From Chitinophagaceae bacterium (GTDB lineage: Bacteria; Bacteroidota; Bacteroidia; Chitinophagales; Chitinophagaceae): 49,960 bases of DNA. Positions 42,842 to 49,960 of this stretch are shown in pieces. Below the pieces are notes generated by a model, which worked only from the letters and a program-made list of their open reading frames with translations, made no database searches and had not been told where the DNA came from. Positions within the stretch are counted from its first letter, which is position 1. Each line of letters begins with the position of its first letter. Location: the NCBI GenBank assembly GCA_028288595.1, contig JAQBNK010000094.1:1-49960 (forward strand). Direction: 5' to 3'. The translations under genes were made by a program, and so were the position numbers.

Positions 42842-43308
42842 TGGGACTGTTATCATTGTTTAAAACAAAGCATGTTCCTTTTTTCTCTGCTGAAGATCAG
42901 CAGCTGATCAGTGATGCTGTTGCATTAGCGGAAAAACATACCAGTGGGGAAGTACGTGTTTACGTGGAGAGCCGCTGCCGTTTTATGGATGCACTCGACA
43001 GGGCAGTAGAAATTTTTCATGGATTGAAAATGGACCAGACCGGGTTGCACAATGCGGTGTTGGTGTATGTTGCTTTGAAAGATAAACAACTGGCGGTTTA
43101 TGCCGATGCGGGAATTCATGAAAAACTGGGCGATGCATTCTGGAAAAAAGAAGTGGACATTATGCTTGCTCATTTTAATAAAGAAAATTATGCGGCAGGA
43201 ATTGCAACGGTGGTAAGACAGATTGGTGATGCATTATGCCAGCACTTTCCTTATGATGGCACGACAGATAAAAATGAATTACCGGATGAAATTGTTTTTG
43301 GCAGGTAA
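42841..43308 (+). CDS. TPM-domain protein (TPM_phosphatase family)
   Basis: A 155-residue protein with a single TPM domain: LISDAVALAEKHTSGEVRVYVESRC at the start, AVLVYVALKDKQLAVYADAGIHEKLGD in the middle and a helix reading AAGIATVVRQIGDAL. There is no signal peptide or glycine-rich tail, in contrast to the following paralogue, so it may act in the cytoplasm or be membrane-associated with LemA. Start overlaps the lemA stop by one base. Confidence 0.88.
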   Translation: MGLLSLFKTKHVPFFSAEDQQLISDAVALAEKHTSGEVRVYVESRCRFMDALDRAVEIFHGLKMDQTGLHNAVLVYVALKDKQLAVYADAGIHEKLGDAFWKKEVDIMLAHFNKENYAAGIATVVRQIGDALCQHFPYDGTTDKNELPDEIVFGR

Positions 43309-43317
43309 ATATTAGTT

Positions 43318-43372
43318 GACGGTTGAGCGTTGGCGGTTGGCCAACCTTCAACTGCCAGCTGCCAACAAAATT
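43318..43372. repeat. GTTGGC/GCCAAC intergenic repeat, left block
   Basis: A gap between the two TPM genes holds GGTTGAGCGTTGGCGGTTGG followed by CCAACCTTCAACTGCC and more CTGCCAAC units, which can pair with each other. The same words are found 0.8 kb downstream at 44178. Confidence 0.6.
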
Positions 43373-43375
43373 TGA

Positions 43376-44170
43376 ATGAAAAAACTTCTCTCAATTTTTA
43401 TAATCTTTCTCTCTGCGTTTCAGTTGACTGCGCAGAATTTACCAGCGAGGCCCAACCCGCCGAAGCTCGTGAATGATTATGCGCATGTACTTTCTCCGGA
43501 GCAGCTGCAGATCCTGGAGCAGAAATTAACGGCGCTGGATGACAGCACGTCCAATCAGATTGCGATTGTACTGCTTAAAAGCCTGGATGGCTATCCGATA
43601 GAAGATTACGCGGTAGACCTGTTTCGTAAGTGGGGGATTGGAAATAAAAAAACCAATAACGGGGTACTGATCATTGCAGCGATCGACGACAGGAAAATAA
43701 AAATTGAAATTGGATATGGGCTGGAAGGCGCTATTCCGGATATTACGACAAACAGCATTATTCAAAATGATATTGCACCGAATTTCCGGGAAGGAAATTA
43801 TTATCATGGTCTTGATGTAGCAACTGATAATATTTCTAAGGCTGCAACCGGTGAATATAAAGTGCAGCGGCAAAAAACAGCTTCCCGTGGTAGAAGCGGC
43901 AGCGGTTTATTCGGATTTATTGTAGTGCTGATTATTTTTTTAGTCATGTCGGGTCGCGGTCGCGGCGGTGGGGGCGGTCGTGGCGGGATGTTTTCACGCC
44001 GTGGATATGGGGGTGGAATTATCGGCCCGATGATCCTGGGCAGCATGCTGGGTGGTGGAAGAAGCGGCGGCGGCTGGGGTGGTGGCGATAGCGGCGGTTT
44101 TGGCGGCGGCGGCTTTGGTGGTTTTGGTGGAGGCAGCAGCGGCGGTGGCGGTGCCAGTGGTGGGTGGTAA
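43376..44170 (+). CDS. Exported TPM-domain protein with glycine-rich tail
   Basis: A 264-residue protein. A signal peptide ends near LTAQ; then comes a TPM domain (LVNDYAHVLSPEQLQILEQK, then IAIVLLKSLDGYPIEDYAVD, then IKIEIGYGLEGAIPD), a membrane helix (GLFGFIVVLIIFLVMSG) and a C-terminal region of more than 60 residues made mostly of Gly and Ser, ending in GGASGGW. This is the usual architecture of the YgcG-like proteins beside LemA. The domain faces the periplasm. The gene is 67 nt after the first TPM gene, with a repeat in between. Confidence 0.9.
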   Translation: MKKLLSIFIIFLSAFQLTAQNLPARPNPPKLVNDYAHVLSPEQLQILEQKLTALDDSTSNQIAIVLLKSLDGYPIEDYAVDLFRKWGIGNKKTNNGVLIIAAIDDRKIKIEIGYGLEGAIPDITTNSIIQNDIAPNFREGNYYHGLDVATDNISKAATGEYKVQRQKTASRGRSGSGLFGFIVVLIIFLVMSGRGRGGGGGRGGMFSRRGYGGGIIGPMILGSMLGGGRSGGGWGGGDSGGFGGGGFGGFGGGSSGGGGASGGW

Positions 44171-44177
44171 AAAAAAC

Positions 44178-44312
44178 TTGGCGCTTGGCAGTTGGTAGTT
44201 GGCATTTTATGCTACAACTGACAACTTATTTCCGGCCAACTTTCAACTTTCAACTGCCAACTTTATTTTTCGTCAACCGCCAACTGCCAACTATCAACCG
44301 CCAACTGCCAAC
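44178..44312. repeat. GTTGGC/GCCAAC intergenic repeat, right block
   Basis: The gap between two convergent genes is filled by GGCAGTTGG and TAGTTGGC units, then by at least five CAACTGCCAAC or CAACCGCCAAC units in the opposite sense. The arms are complementary, so the RNA can form long imperfect hairpins; a bidirectional terminator role is likely. Confidence 0.65.
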
Positions 44313-44316
44313 CAAT

Positions 44317-46821
44317 TTATTTCTTCGGGATTTTCGATTTAATATAATCAATCTGTTCTTTTAATACCGCTGCATTGGTGGCGCCATTCATTTCTGCTTC
44401 TTTTTTGCTGATGATATTACCGAACATGATCTCGTTAATAAATGTGGCGAGTTCTTCTTTGTACTGGTCTGGTGCGGTATCCCGAAATTTTACAAGCGCA
44501 TCAACCCCTCTTTTAACCTGCTCGGTATTTTGCGTGTTACTGATAAAAGCACCAACGAGCTGCGCTTCATCATATTTTTCCTGGCCAAATGCGAGACCTT
44601 CAAATTCAGTAAGGATATTGGTACCGGCAGTTGGATCACCGGACAAAATCAGAATGGTATTTAAAGCAGTGCTTAATTTTCCTTTTGCGGGTTCTTTGCT
44701 TAATATCCTGGCTTGTTGAACGGCCATTTGCGGATCTATCCAGTTAAGCGCCTGCAGGGCAGAACCCGCAACCGAGTAAGATGAGTCGTGAAGGTTGCTC
44801 ACAAAAAATTCTTTGTATTTAATGTCTCTTTTAGTGCCTAACAGGTCTATTGCTTCTGCACGAACGGTTTTTTTGGGATCTGTTTTAGCGATCTGGAAAA
44901 TTTTTTGTTCCGTGGTTTCATCGAATGCAGTGTCTGCAAATGCATTAATTGCCTTACTGCGAAGTTGAAAATATTTGTCACTTAATGCTTCATTCAAAAA
45001 GGGTAAGGAACCATTTTCACTGATATGGGTTGTTGCATAATTGATTGCTTCAAGCCGGTCAATATAACTTCCGGCGTAACGGTATTGATGAATATACTGG
45101 GCGAGTGTTTTATTATCACGTTTAACGGCGAGCGTAATTTTTTCTGCATCAACATTTACAAGATCGGGTTGCGTGTTCGCGGGGAAATTGAAACTATCTG
45201 ATGGATGTTCGATCCAGACATTGTATCGTGTTTTAGAAGAACCGGTATAAACATCAATGGCCATGGGTAACCGGAAAAGTTTCCCCGAGCGCTGCGACTG
45301 TTTAATAATTACAGTTTGTTGCCTTGCTGCATTGTTATAATGATAACTGATATCCAGGACGGGATGACCACTTCCAAAATACCACTGGTTAAAATACCAG
45401 TTGAGGTCTTTACCTGTTACCTGTTCGAAAGCCAGCCGCAGTTTATGCGCATTACCGTTTCCGAATTTATTTTGATCCAGGTAAAGATGGAGCGATTTAA
45501 AAAAAGCACTGTCACCAACATAATTGCGGAGCATATGCAGGATGCGTCCTCCTTTCTGGTAGCTAACCAAATCGAAGACATCTTCTTTATCCTTGTAATA
45601 AAATCTTACTAAATCTTTTGCCGACTCGCCGGGGCTGCCGAGATAATTTTGCATGGCTGTATAACCGTGTTCGTCGGCAGCATCTTTTCCATATTTATAT
45701 TCCCGCCAGAGGTATTCACTGTAATCGGCAAAACTTTCGTTTACGGTAATATTGCTCCAGCTCTCAGCAGTAACCAGGTCTCCAAACCAGTGATGAAATA
45801 ATTCGTGGGAAATAACATCCTCCCATGCATTGCCATCCGTAAGTTGCCTGGCATCCTGTTGTGCACTTTCCTGGTGCAGTGTTGCTGTAGTATTTTCCAT
45901 GGCACCGCTTACATACTCCCTTCCAACAATCTGGGAATATTTGGGCCATACATAATCAACTCCTAAAACCTGTGAATAGAATTTGATCATCTCAGGTGTT
46001 AAGCCAAAAATTTTTCTCGCAACAGCTTCATAAGGTTTTTCAACATAATAACTGACTTCCTTTCCCTTGTAAGAATCTTTTACAATGGCATATTCCCCGG
46101 CACCCATAAAAAAAAGATAGGGTGAGTGAGGAAGATTCATTTTCCATGTATCTGTCCGGGTGCCATCAGCATTTTTTTTCTGGCTAGCCAGTACGCCATT
46201 TGATAACGTCACAAATTTTGAAGGAACCGTCATACTGATTTCTTCGGTACATTTTTGATTTGGTTTATCTATTGTGGGTAGCCATACTGAATTGGATTCG
46301 GTTTCCCCTTGTGTCCAGATCTGGATAGGTTTTGTTTTATCCTCACCGCTTGGGTTGATAAAATATAAGCCTTTCGCTTCTGTAATAGCTGCACTTCCCT
46401 GTGACTGGAATTCATTTGGTTTGGAAGTATAATCAATATAGATGGTGTACTGTTCGGTATTACGGTAGGTTTTATTCAGGTGAATTTTTAAATAAAGATT
46501 ATTATCATAGCTATAATGGAGAGGGATATTTTTTCCGCTGCTTACTAATGCAACCTGGTGAATGGTCATACCCTTTGCATCGAGCGTAAGTGAATCTGTC
46601 GGATAAAAATGAGGTTTAATAGTGATCCAGGCTTTTCCATACAGGTAAGCTTTCTGAAAATCAAATCGTGCATCCAGTTTCGTATGAACGAGATCATTGA
46701 TTTTCGGAGCCGCAGCTCTGTATTCTGTTTTCGATATTGCTGCACCGGCATCGCTTTGTTCCTGGGAGAATGCATAAAAACTAATAATGAGGGTAGTAAA
46801 TGAAAAGAAAAATTTCTTCAT
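44317..46821 (-). CDS. M1 family aminopeptidase, exported
   Basis: An 834-residue protein started at the ATG complementary to 46819-46821, giving a clean signal peptide (KKFFFSFTTLIISFYAFSQ); an upstream start would add 12 residues in front. The N-terminal beta domain leads to GAMENTTATLH, the substrate-amine motif, then HELFHHWFGDL and NESFADYSEYLW, which complete the HExxH-18-E zinc site. After about residue 600 comes a HEAT-like helical domain (AKTDPKKTVRAEAIDLLG and similar). It removes N-terminal residues from peptides, here in the periplasm. It is convergent with the TPM gene across a repeat block. Confidence 0.93.
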   Translation of the reverse strand: MKKFFFSFTTLIISFYAFSQEQSDAGAAISKTEYRAAAPKINDLVHTKLDARFDFQKAYLYGKAWITIKPHFYPTDSLTLDAKGMTIHQVALVSSGKNIPLHYSYDNNLYLKIHLNKTYRNTEQYTIYIDYTSKPNEFQSQGSAAITEAKGLYFINPSGEDKTKPIQIWTQGETESNSVWLPTIDKPNQKCTEEISMTVPSKFVTLSNGVLASQKKNADGTRTDTWKMNLPHSPYLFFMGAGEYAIVKDSYKGKEVSYYVEKPYEAVARKIFGLTPEMIKFYSQVLGVDYVWPKYSQIVGREYVSGAMENTTATLHQESAQQDARQLTDGNAWEDVISHELFHHWFGDLVTAESWSNITVNESFADYSEYLWREYKYGKDAADEHGYTAMQNYLGSPGESAKDLVRFYYKDKEDVFDLVSYQKGGRILHMLRNYVGDSAFFKSLHLYLDQNKFGNGNAHKLRLAFEQVTGKDLNWYFNQWYFGSGHPVLDISYHYNNAARQQTVIIKQSQRSGKLFRLPMAIDVYTGSSKTRYNVWIEHPSDSFNFPANTQPDLVNVDAEKITLAVKRDNKTLAQYIHQYRYAGSYIDRLEAINYATTHISENGSLPFLNEALSDKYFQLRSKAINAFADTAFDETTEQKIFQIAKTDPKKTVRAEAIDLLGTKRDIKYKEFFVSNLHDSSYSVAGSALQALNWIDPQMAVQQARILSKEPAKGKLSTALNTILILSGDPTAGTNILTEFEGLAFGQEKYDEAQLVGAFISNTQNTEQVKRGVDALVKFRDTAPDQYKEELATFINEIMFGNIISKKEAEMNGATNAAVLKEQIDYIKSKIPKK

Positions 46822-46964
46822 TGCATTGAGTTTATGGTAAAGATAGCTACCCCTCAACGTACAGGAAGCGAGTGTATTAAAACAATTATGGCATAATTAT
46901 CGGAATGCTAATTGTTGTACCGGTTTCTTTTTTTCATATAGTTTTGTTTAAACTCAGCCCAATA

Positions 46965-48074
46965 ATGAATTTACAGTTGAAGGTGATGATGGTATGGATC
47001 ATGATGTTGTTTGTTTCTTTATCTGCATGGTCGCAAAACCATTTCTTATATATACAGGCAGACGACCAGCAGAAATTTGCATTGAACCTTAATCAGAAAA
47101 ATTATACCTCAGGTAAAACAGGGTACGTAATAATTCCTCAATTAACGGATGGGCAATACACCCTGGTTATCAAAAAGCAGCAGGAAGAGCTGAAATTCCC
47201 GGTACTGGTAAAGGGGAAAGATCTAGGCTTTACTTTAAAAAATAATAATGGTAAATGGCATTTATTAAATATTGAATCGAAGTCAGTTATTGGTAGCGGA
47301 ACAGAAAATACGGACGCCCCGGTTGATACCGGGCAACCTTCCGAATTTGCTAAAATGCTGGCAGAAGCAACCAGCGATCCGTCTTTACTCCAGATCAGGT
47401 TTGATGAAACTGCCCGGCCTAAAAAAGAAGTGGTAAAAAGCGATAAGAAAAAGAAAACGGGGAAGCCGGTTAAGCAAACTGGAAAAGACAGTATGGACAA
47501 TTCTTTGATCACCAAGGTGATGGAACAGGCTAACCAGGAAGGTACAAGTATCGTATTCTATGATCAGGGAAAAACTAAAGTCGACACCATTAAAGTCCTC
47601 ATACCAGCTGATAAGAAAGCCGGTAAGGGAACTGCAGATCGGAAAAAGACAGACAAGCCAGACGCAGCGGGTGTGGATACTTTCCAGGGAAAACTGCCTG
47701 AGCGTCCTTTAAAAGACAGTGTCAGTAATCCATTTAAGCAGCCGTTTGCCGAAATAAAAACGCTTCCCGCTAAAAATTCGAACTGTACTGAAGTGGCCGC
47801 TGATGATGATTTTATAAAGTTGAGAAAGCGGATGGCTGCCCAAAATTCTGACGCACTGATGATACAATCTGCTCGTAAAGCCTTTAGCACTAAATGTTAT
47901 ACCAGTCAGAATATTAAAAACCTGAGTACGTTATTTCTGAACGATCAGACGAGGTTCCAGTTTTTCCAGATGGCGTTCGCTTTTGTTTACGATCCGGCTA
48001 ATTATAATATCCTTGAAGATCAGTTACTCGACGAAAAATATAAAGACAGGTTCCGTACCATGCTCCGTTTATAA
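46965..48074 (+). CDS. DUF4476 domain protein, exported
   Basis: A 369-residue protein started at the ATG at 46965, giving the signal peptide VMMVWIMMLFVSLSAWSQ. The first 100 residues of the mature part form a beta domain (FLYIQADDQQKFALNLNQ). A long low-complexity linker follows, rich in Lys, Asp and Pro (about 140-270). The last 95 residues are the DUF4476 helical domain (DDDFIKLRKRMAAQNSD to FAFVYDPANYNILEDQ). The function of DUF4476 is not known; proteins of this form are frequent in Bacteroidota envelopes. It is followed 8 nt later by truA, which suggests one transcript. Confidence 0.85.
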   Translation: MNLQLKVMMVWIMMLFVSLSAWSQNHFLYIQADDQQKFALNLNQKNYTSGKTGYVIIPQLTDGQYTLVIKKQQEELKFPVLVKGKDLGFTLKNNNGKWHLLNIESKSVIGSGTENTDAPVDTGQPSEFAKMLAEATSDPSLLQIRFDETARPKKEVVKSDKKKKTGKPVKQTGKDSMDNSLITKVMEQANQEGTSIVFYDQGKTKVDTIKVLIPADKKAGKGTADRKKTDKPDAAGVDTFQGKLPERPLKDSVSNPFKQPFAEIKTLPAKNSNCTEVAADDDFIKLRKRMAAQNSDALMIQSARKAFSTKCYTSQNIKNLSTLFLNDQTRFQFFQMAFAFVYDPANYNILEDQLLDEKYKDRFRTMLRL

Positions 48075-48082
48075 ATTTACTC

Positions 48083-48823
48083 ATGCGTTATTTTTTAGAA
48101 GTCGCTTACAAGGGCACCGGTTTTAGTGGCTTTCAGATCCAGGAGAATAGCAGGACGATCCAGGGAGCGGTTGAATCAGCCCTTCTGACCATATTCCGGG
48201 AGAAAATGAATTTAACCGGGAGTTCGCGTACGGACAGCGGGGTTCATGCGCTGCAGAATTATTTTCATTTTGATACAGAATTAGTCATTGACGCACAGCA
48301 GTTATATAATTTAAATGCGGTGCTGCCACCAGAGATTGCAGTGAGGTCGATCAGGCAGGTTAAAAATGATGCTCATTGCCGTTTTAGCGCTGGTAGCCGC
48401 GAGTACGTGTATTACATATATAAAGACAAAAACCCTTTTAAAAAAGGATTTGCGTGGTATTATCCCTATAAGCTGGATATCAACTTGTTGCAGGAGGCCG
48501 CGCAGGTGGTAATGAACTATGAAAATTTTAGTTCCTTTTCCAAGCGCAATACCCAGGTTAAAACCTTCATTTGCACGATAGAAGTATCGGTATGGAAGGA
48601 AGACGGCGAATCGCTGGCTTATTATATAAAGGCGAATCGCTTTTTGCGTGGAATGGTCCGGGCCCTGGTTGCCACGATGCTTAAAGTAGGCAGGGGAACC
48701 ATAAGCCTGGACGAGTTTAAAACCATTATCCAGTCAGGTAATAACAGTTTGGCAGATTTTTCGGCTCCGCCGGACGGTCTTTTTTTAAAAGCAGTGAATT
48801 TTCCGCAGGATTTTTTTGGGTGA
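48083..48823 (+). CDS. truA: tRNA pseudouridine synthase A
   Basis: A 246-residue TruA, which makes pseudouridine at positions 38-40 of tRNA anticodon stems. The N-terminal strand FLEVAYKGTGFSGFQIQ and the catalytic Asp51 in SRTDSGVHALQN are present (many homologues read GRTDAGVHA; here the first Gly is replaced by Ser and Ala by Ser). Later motifs are HCRFSAGSREYVYYIY and FLRGMVRALVATML. Full length for the shorter TruA forms. It starts 8 nt after the DUF4476 gene, with no promoter visible in between. Confidence 0.93.
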   Translation: MRYFLEVAYKGTGFSGFQIQENSRTIQGAVESALLTIFREKMNLTGSSRTDSGVHALQNYFHFDTELVIDAQQLYNLNAVLPPEIAVRSIRQVKNDAHCRFSAGSREYVYYIYKDKNPFKKGFAWYYPYKLDINLLQEAAQVVMNYENFSSFSKRNTQVKTFICTIEVSVWKEDGESLAYYIKANRFLRGMVRALVATMLKVGRGTISLDEFKTIIQSGNNSLADFSAPPDGLFLKAVNFPQDFFG

Positions 48824-48916
48824 TCTTAAATGTAGCGCAGGCTTGATTGTAAGCAATAAAGCACTTGGGCAATTTGCGGTTTTATATTTTCGCTAACGGC
48901 TATTTCTTAAAAAAAC

Positions 48917-48947
48917 TTGGCAGACATTGTTTCGCCTTCTATATTTG
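48917..48947 (+). promoter_or_regulatory. rRNA operon promoter 1
   Basis: TTG at 48917-48919, a 20-nt spacer and TATATTTG at 48940-48947 fit the Bacteroidota -33/-7 pattern. Downstream GCACCCCG resembles the start region of promoters 3 and 4. Confidence 0.75.
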
Positions 48948-49023
48948 CACCCCGCTTGAGAAAAGCACAGTTCCTTGAAGAGATATTAATAGATAAAGAA
49001 AGCATAAAAGGAGTCTATATTTT

Positions 49024-49053
49024 TTGATAAACGTCGCAGAGAGATTATCTTTG
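49024..49053 (+). promoter_or_regulatory. rRNA operon promoter 2
   Basis: TTG at 49024-49026, a 19-nt spacer and TATCTTTG at 49046-49053. The sequence after it lacks the GCAACCCG word of the others. Confidence 0.65.
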
Positions 49054-49113
49054 TCCTCCGAATTTTTCTAAGCTATTAACCGAAAAAATAATTGAATATT
49101 TTTTGATTATTTC

Positions 49114-49144
49114 TTGTTCACAAAGTTATTACCGCGTACCTTTG
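49114..49144 (+). promoter_or_regulatory. rRNA operon promoter 3
   Basis: TTG at 49114-49116, a 20-nt spacer and TACCTTTG at 49137-49144, followed by GCAACCCGGTA and a downstream AGTTCTT...AGATGTTT segment shared with promoter 4. Confidence 0.8.
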
Positions 49145-49240
49145 CAACCCGGTAGAAAAACGGTAGTTCTTATTAGATGTTTTAGGGAGTTGAAAAGAGT
49201 AGCAGGATGATAAAATCTTTTCAGAAAATCTCAAAAAGAT

Positions 49241-49271
49241 TTGTTCACTAACTGCAGGACAATTACCTTTG
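49241..49271 (+). promoter_or_regulatory. rRNA operon promoter 4
   Basis: TTG at 49241-49243, a 20-nt spacer and TACCTTTG at 49264-49271, followed by GCAACCCGATA. Together with promoter 3 it forms a tandem duplication of about 127 bp. Confidence 0.8.
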
Positions 49272-49553
49272 CAACCCGATACGAAAAACGGGTCAGTTCT
49301 TTAAGAGATGTTTCAGGCCAGTCAGGTGGCTAAAGTAAAAGGATCGTATCCTTTGGCATCAACGATAACCTTAAGTTGAAGTAGCTGTAAAAAGCTGCGG
49401 AGATAAGAGGTGATTAAGATCTTTGAAAGTTGGAAACAGCAGTACATAATTATGTAAATAGTTATGGTAAGGCAAAACGAAGCGTAAAACAACAATAATT
49501 AAATCCGACGTTGATTTCGAGAGAGATTAATAGTCAGAGTTCAAACAACATTT
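49272..49553 (+). other. rRNA leader region
   Basis: The transcribed leader of the rRNA operon, between promoter 4 and the 16S gene. It contains GATCTTTGAAAGTTGG near 49420, typical of antitermination-type leader sequence in this phylum. No protein-coding frame is seen. Confidence 0.6.

Positions 49554-49960
<407 letters not shown>

Noticed and set aside
43804-44205. Long proline-rich open frame on the minus strand.
   Set aside because: It is the antisense of the glycine-rich tail of the TPM gene; low-complexity shadow.

Overview
The window comes from a Bacteroidota chromosome, most likely family Chitinophagaceae. The start of a 16S rRNA gene at the right end has a Bacteroidota-type 5' region. 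Four promoters in front of it fit the Bacteroidota pattern TTG-N19/20-TAnnTTTG. Ribosome binding sites of the Shine-Dalgarno type are mostly absent, and the core genes (SPOR protein, M20 amidohydrolase, DUF1080, CarboxypepD_reg/outer-membrane barrel protein, DUF4476) are typical of this group. All assignments are by reading motifs; no database search was possible.

Left part (1-11.2 kb), housekeeping: the end of a SPOR protein, an M20 amidohydrolase, a malic enzyme with a phosphotransacetylase-like tail, an MlaE permease, a VOC protein, a secreted DUF1080 protein, a secreted thioredoxin overlapping a DUF4442 protein, a beta-CASP metallo-hydrolase, a DUF3606 protein and a PAS histidine kinase/response regulator pair. 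Right part (36.6-50 kb), also core: tRNA-Glu, gap, a lone DUF433 gene, pgk, an outer-membrane barrel protein, lemA with two TPM-domain genes, an M1 aminopeptidase, a DUF4476 protein, truA, and the rRNA operon start.

The middle (about 11.3-36.6 kb) is accessory DNA that looks like a defence island ending at the 3' end of tRNA-Glu. It carries gene fragments, a HigBA toxin-antitoxin pair, a metabolic pair (3-hydroxyisobutyrate dehydrogenase-like and aldo/keto reductase), small exported proteins, a trypsin-like protein without a signal peptide, a SatD protein behind a periodic repeat promoter, a PD-(D/E)xK nuclease divergent from an ImmA/IrrE protease, a four-gene HEPN operon divergent from an XRE regulator, an HNH nuclease, a six-gene methylase/GHKL/kinase/receiver/caspase-like/Vsr operon, an FRG protein and a Shedu-type nuclease. 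No integrase or transposase was seen.

Two systems stand out. (1) 26935-33883 encodes six tightly coupled genes: a cytosine-C5 methyltransferase, a MORC-like GHKL ATPase fused to a nuclease-like domain, a protein with two GHKL domains whose C-terminal half is a histidine kinase, a divergent receiver, a small protein with a caspase/CHAT-like His-Cys pair, and a Vsr endonuclease. This joins a restriction-modification core to a phosphorelay and a candidate protease effector. (2) 21633-24406 encodes four overlapping or closely spaced genes with five copies of an unrecognised ~75-residue module, a degenerate nucleotidyltransferase-HEPN protein and a stand-alone HEPN protein, with a palindrome-rich control region shared with an XRE regulator.
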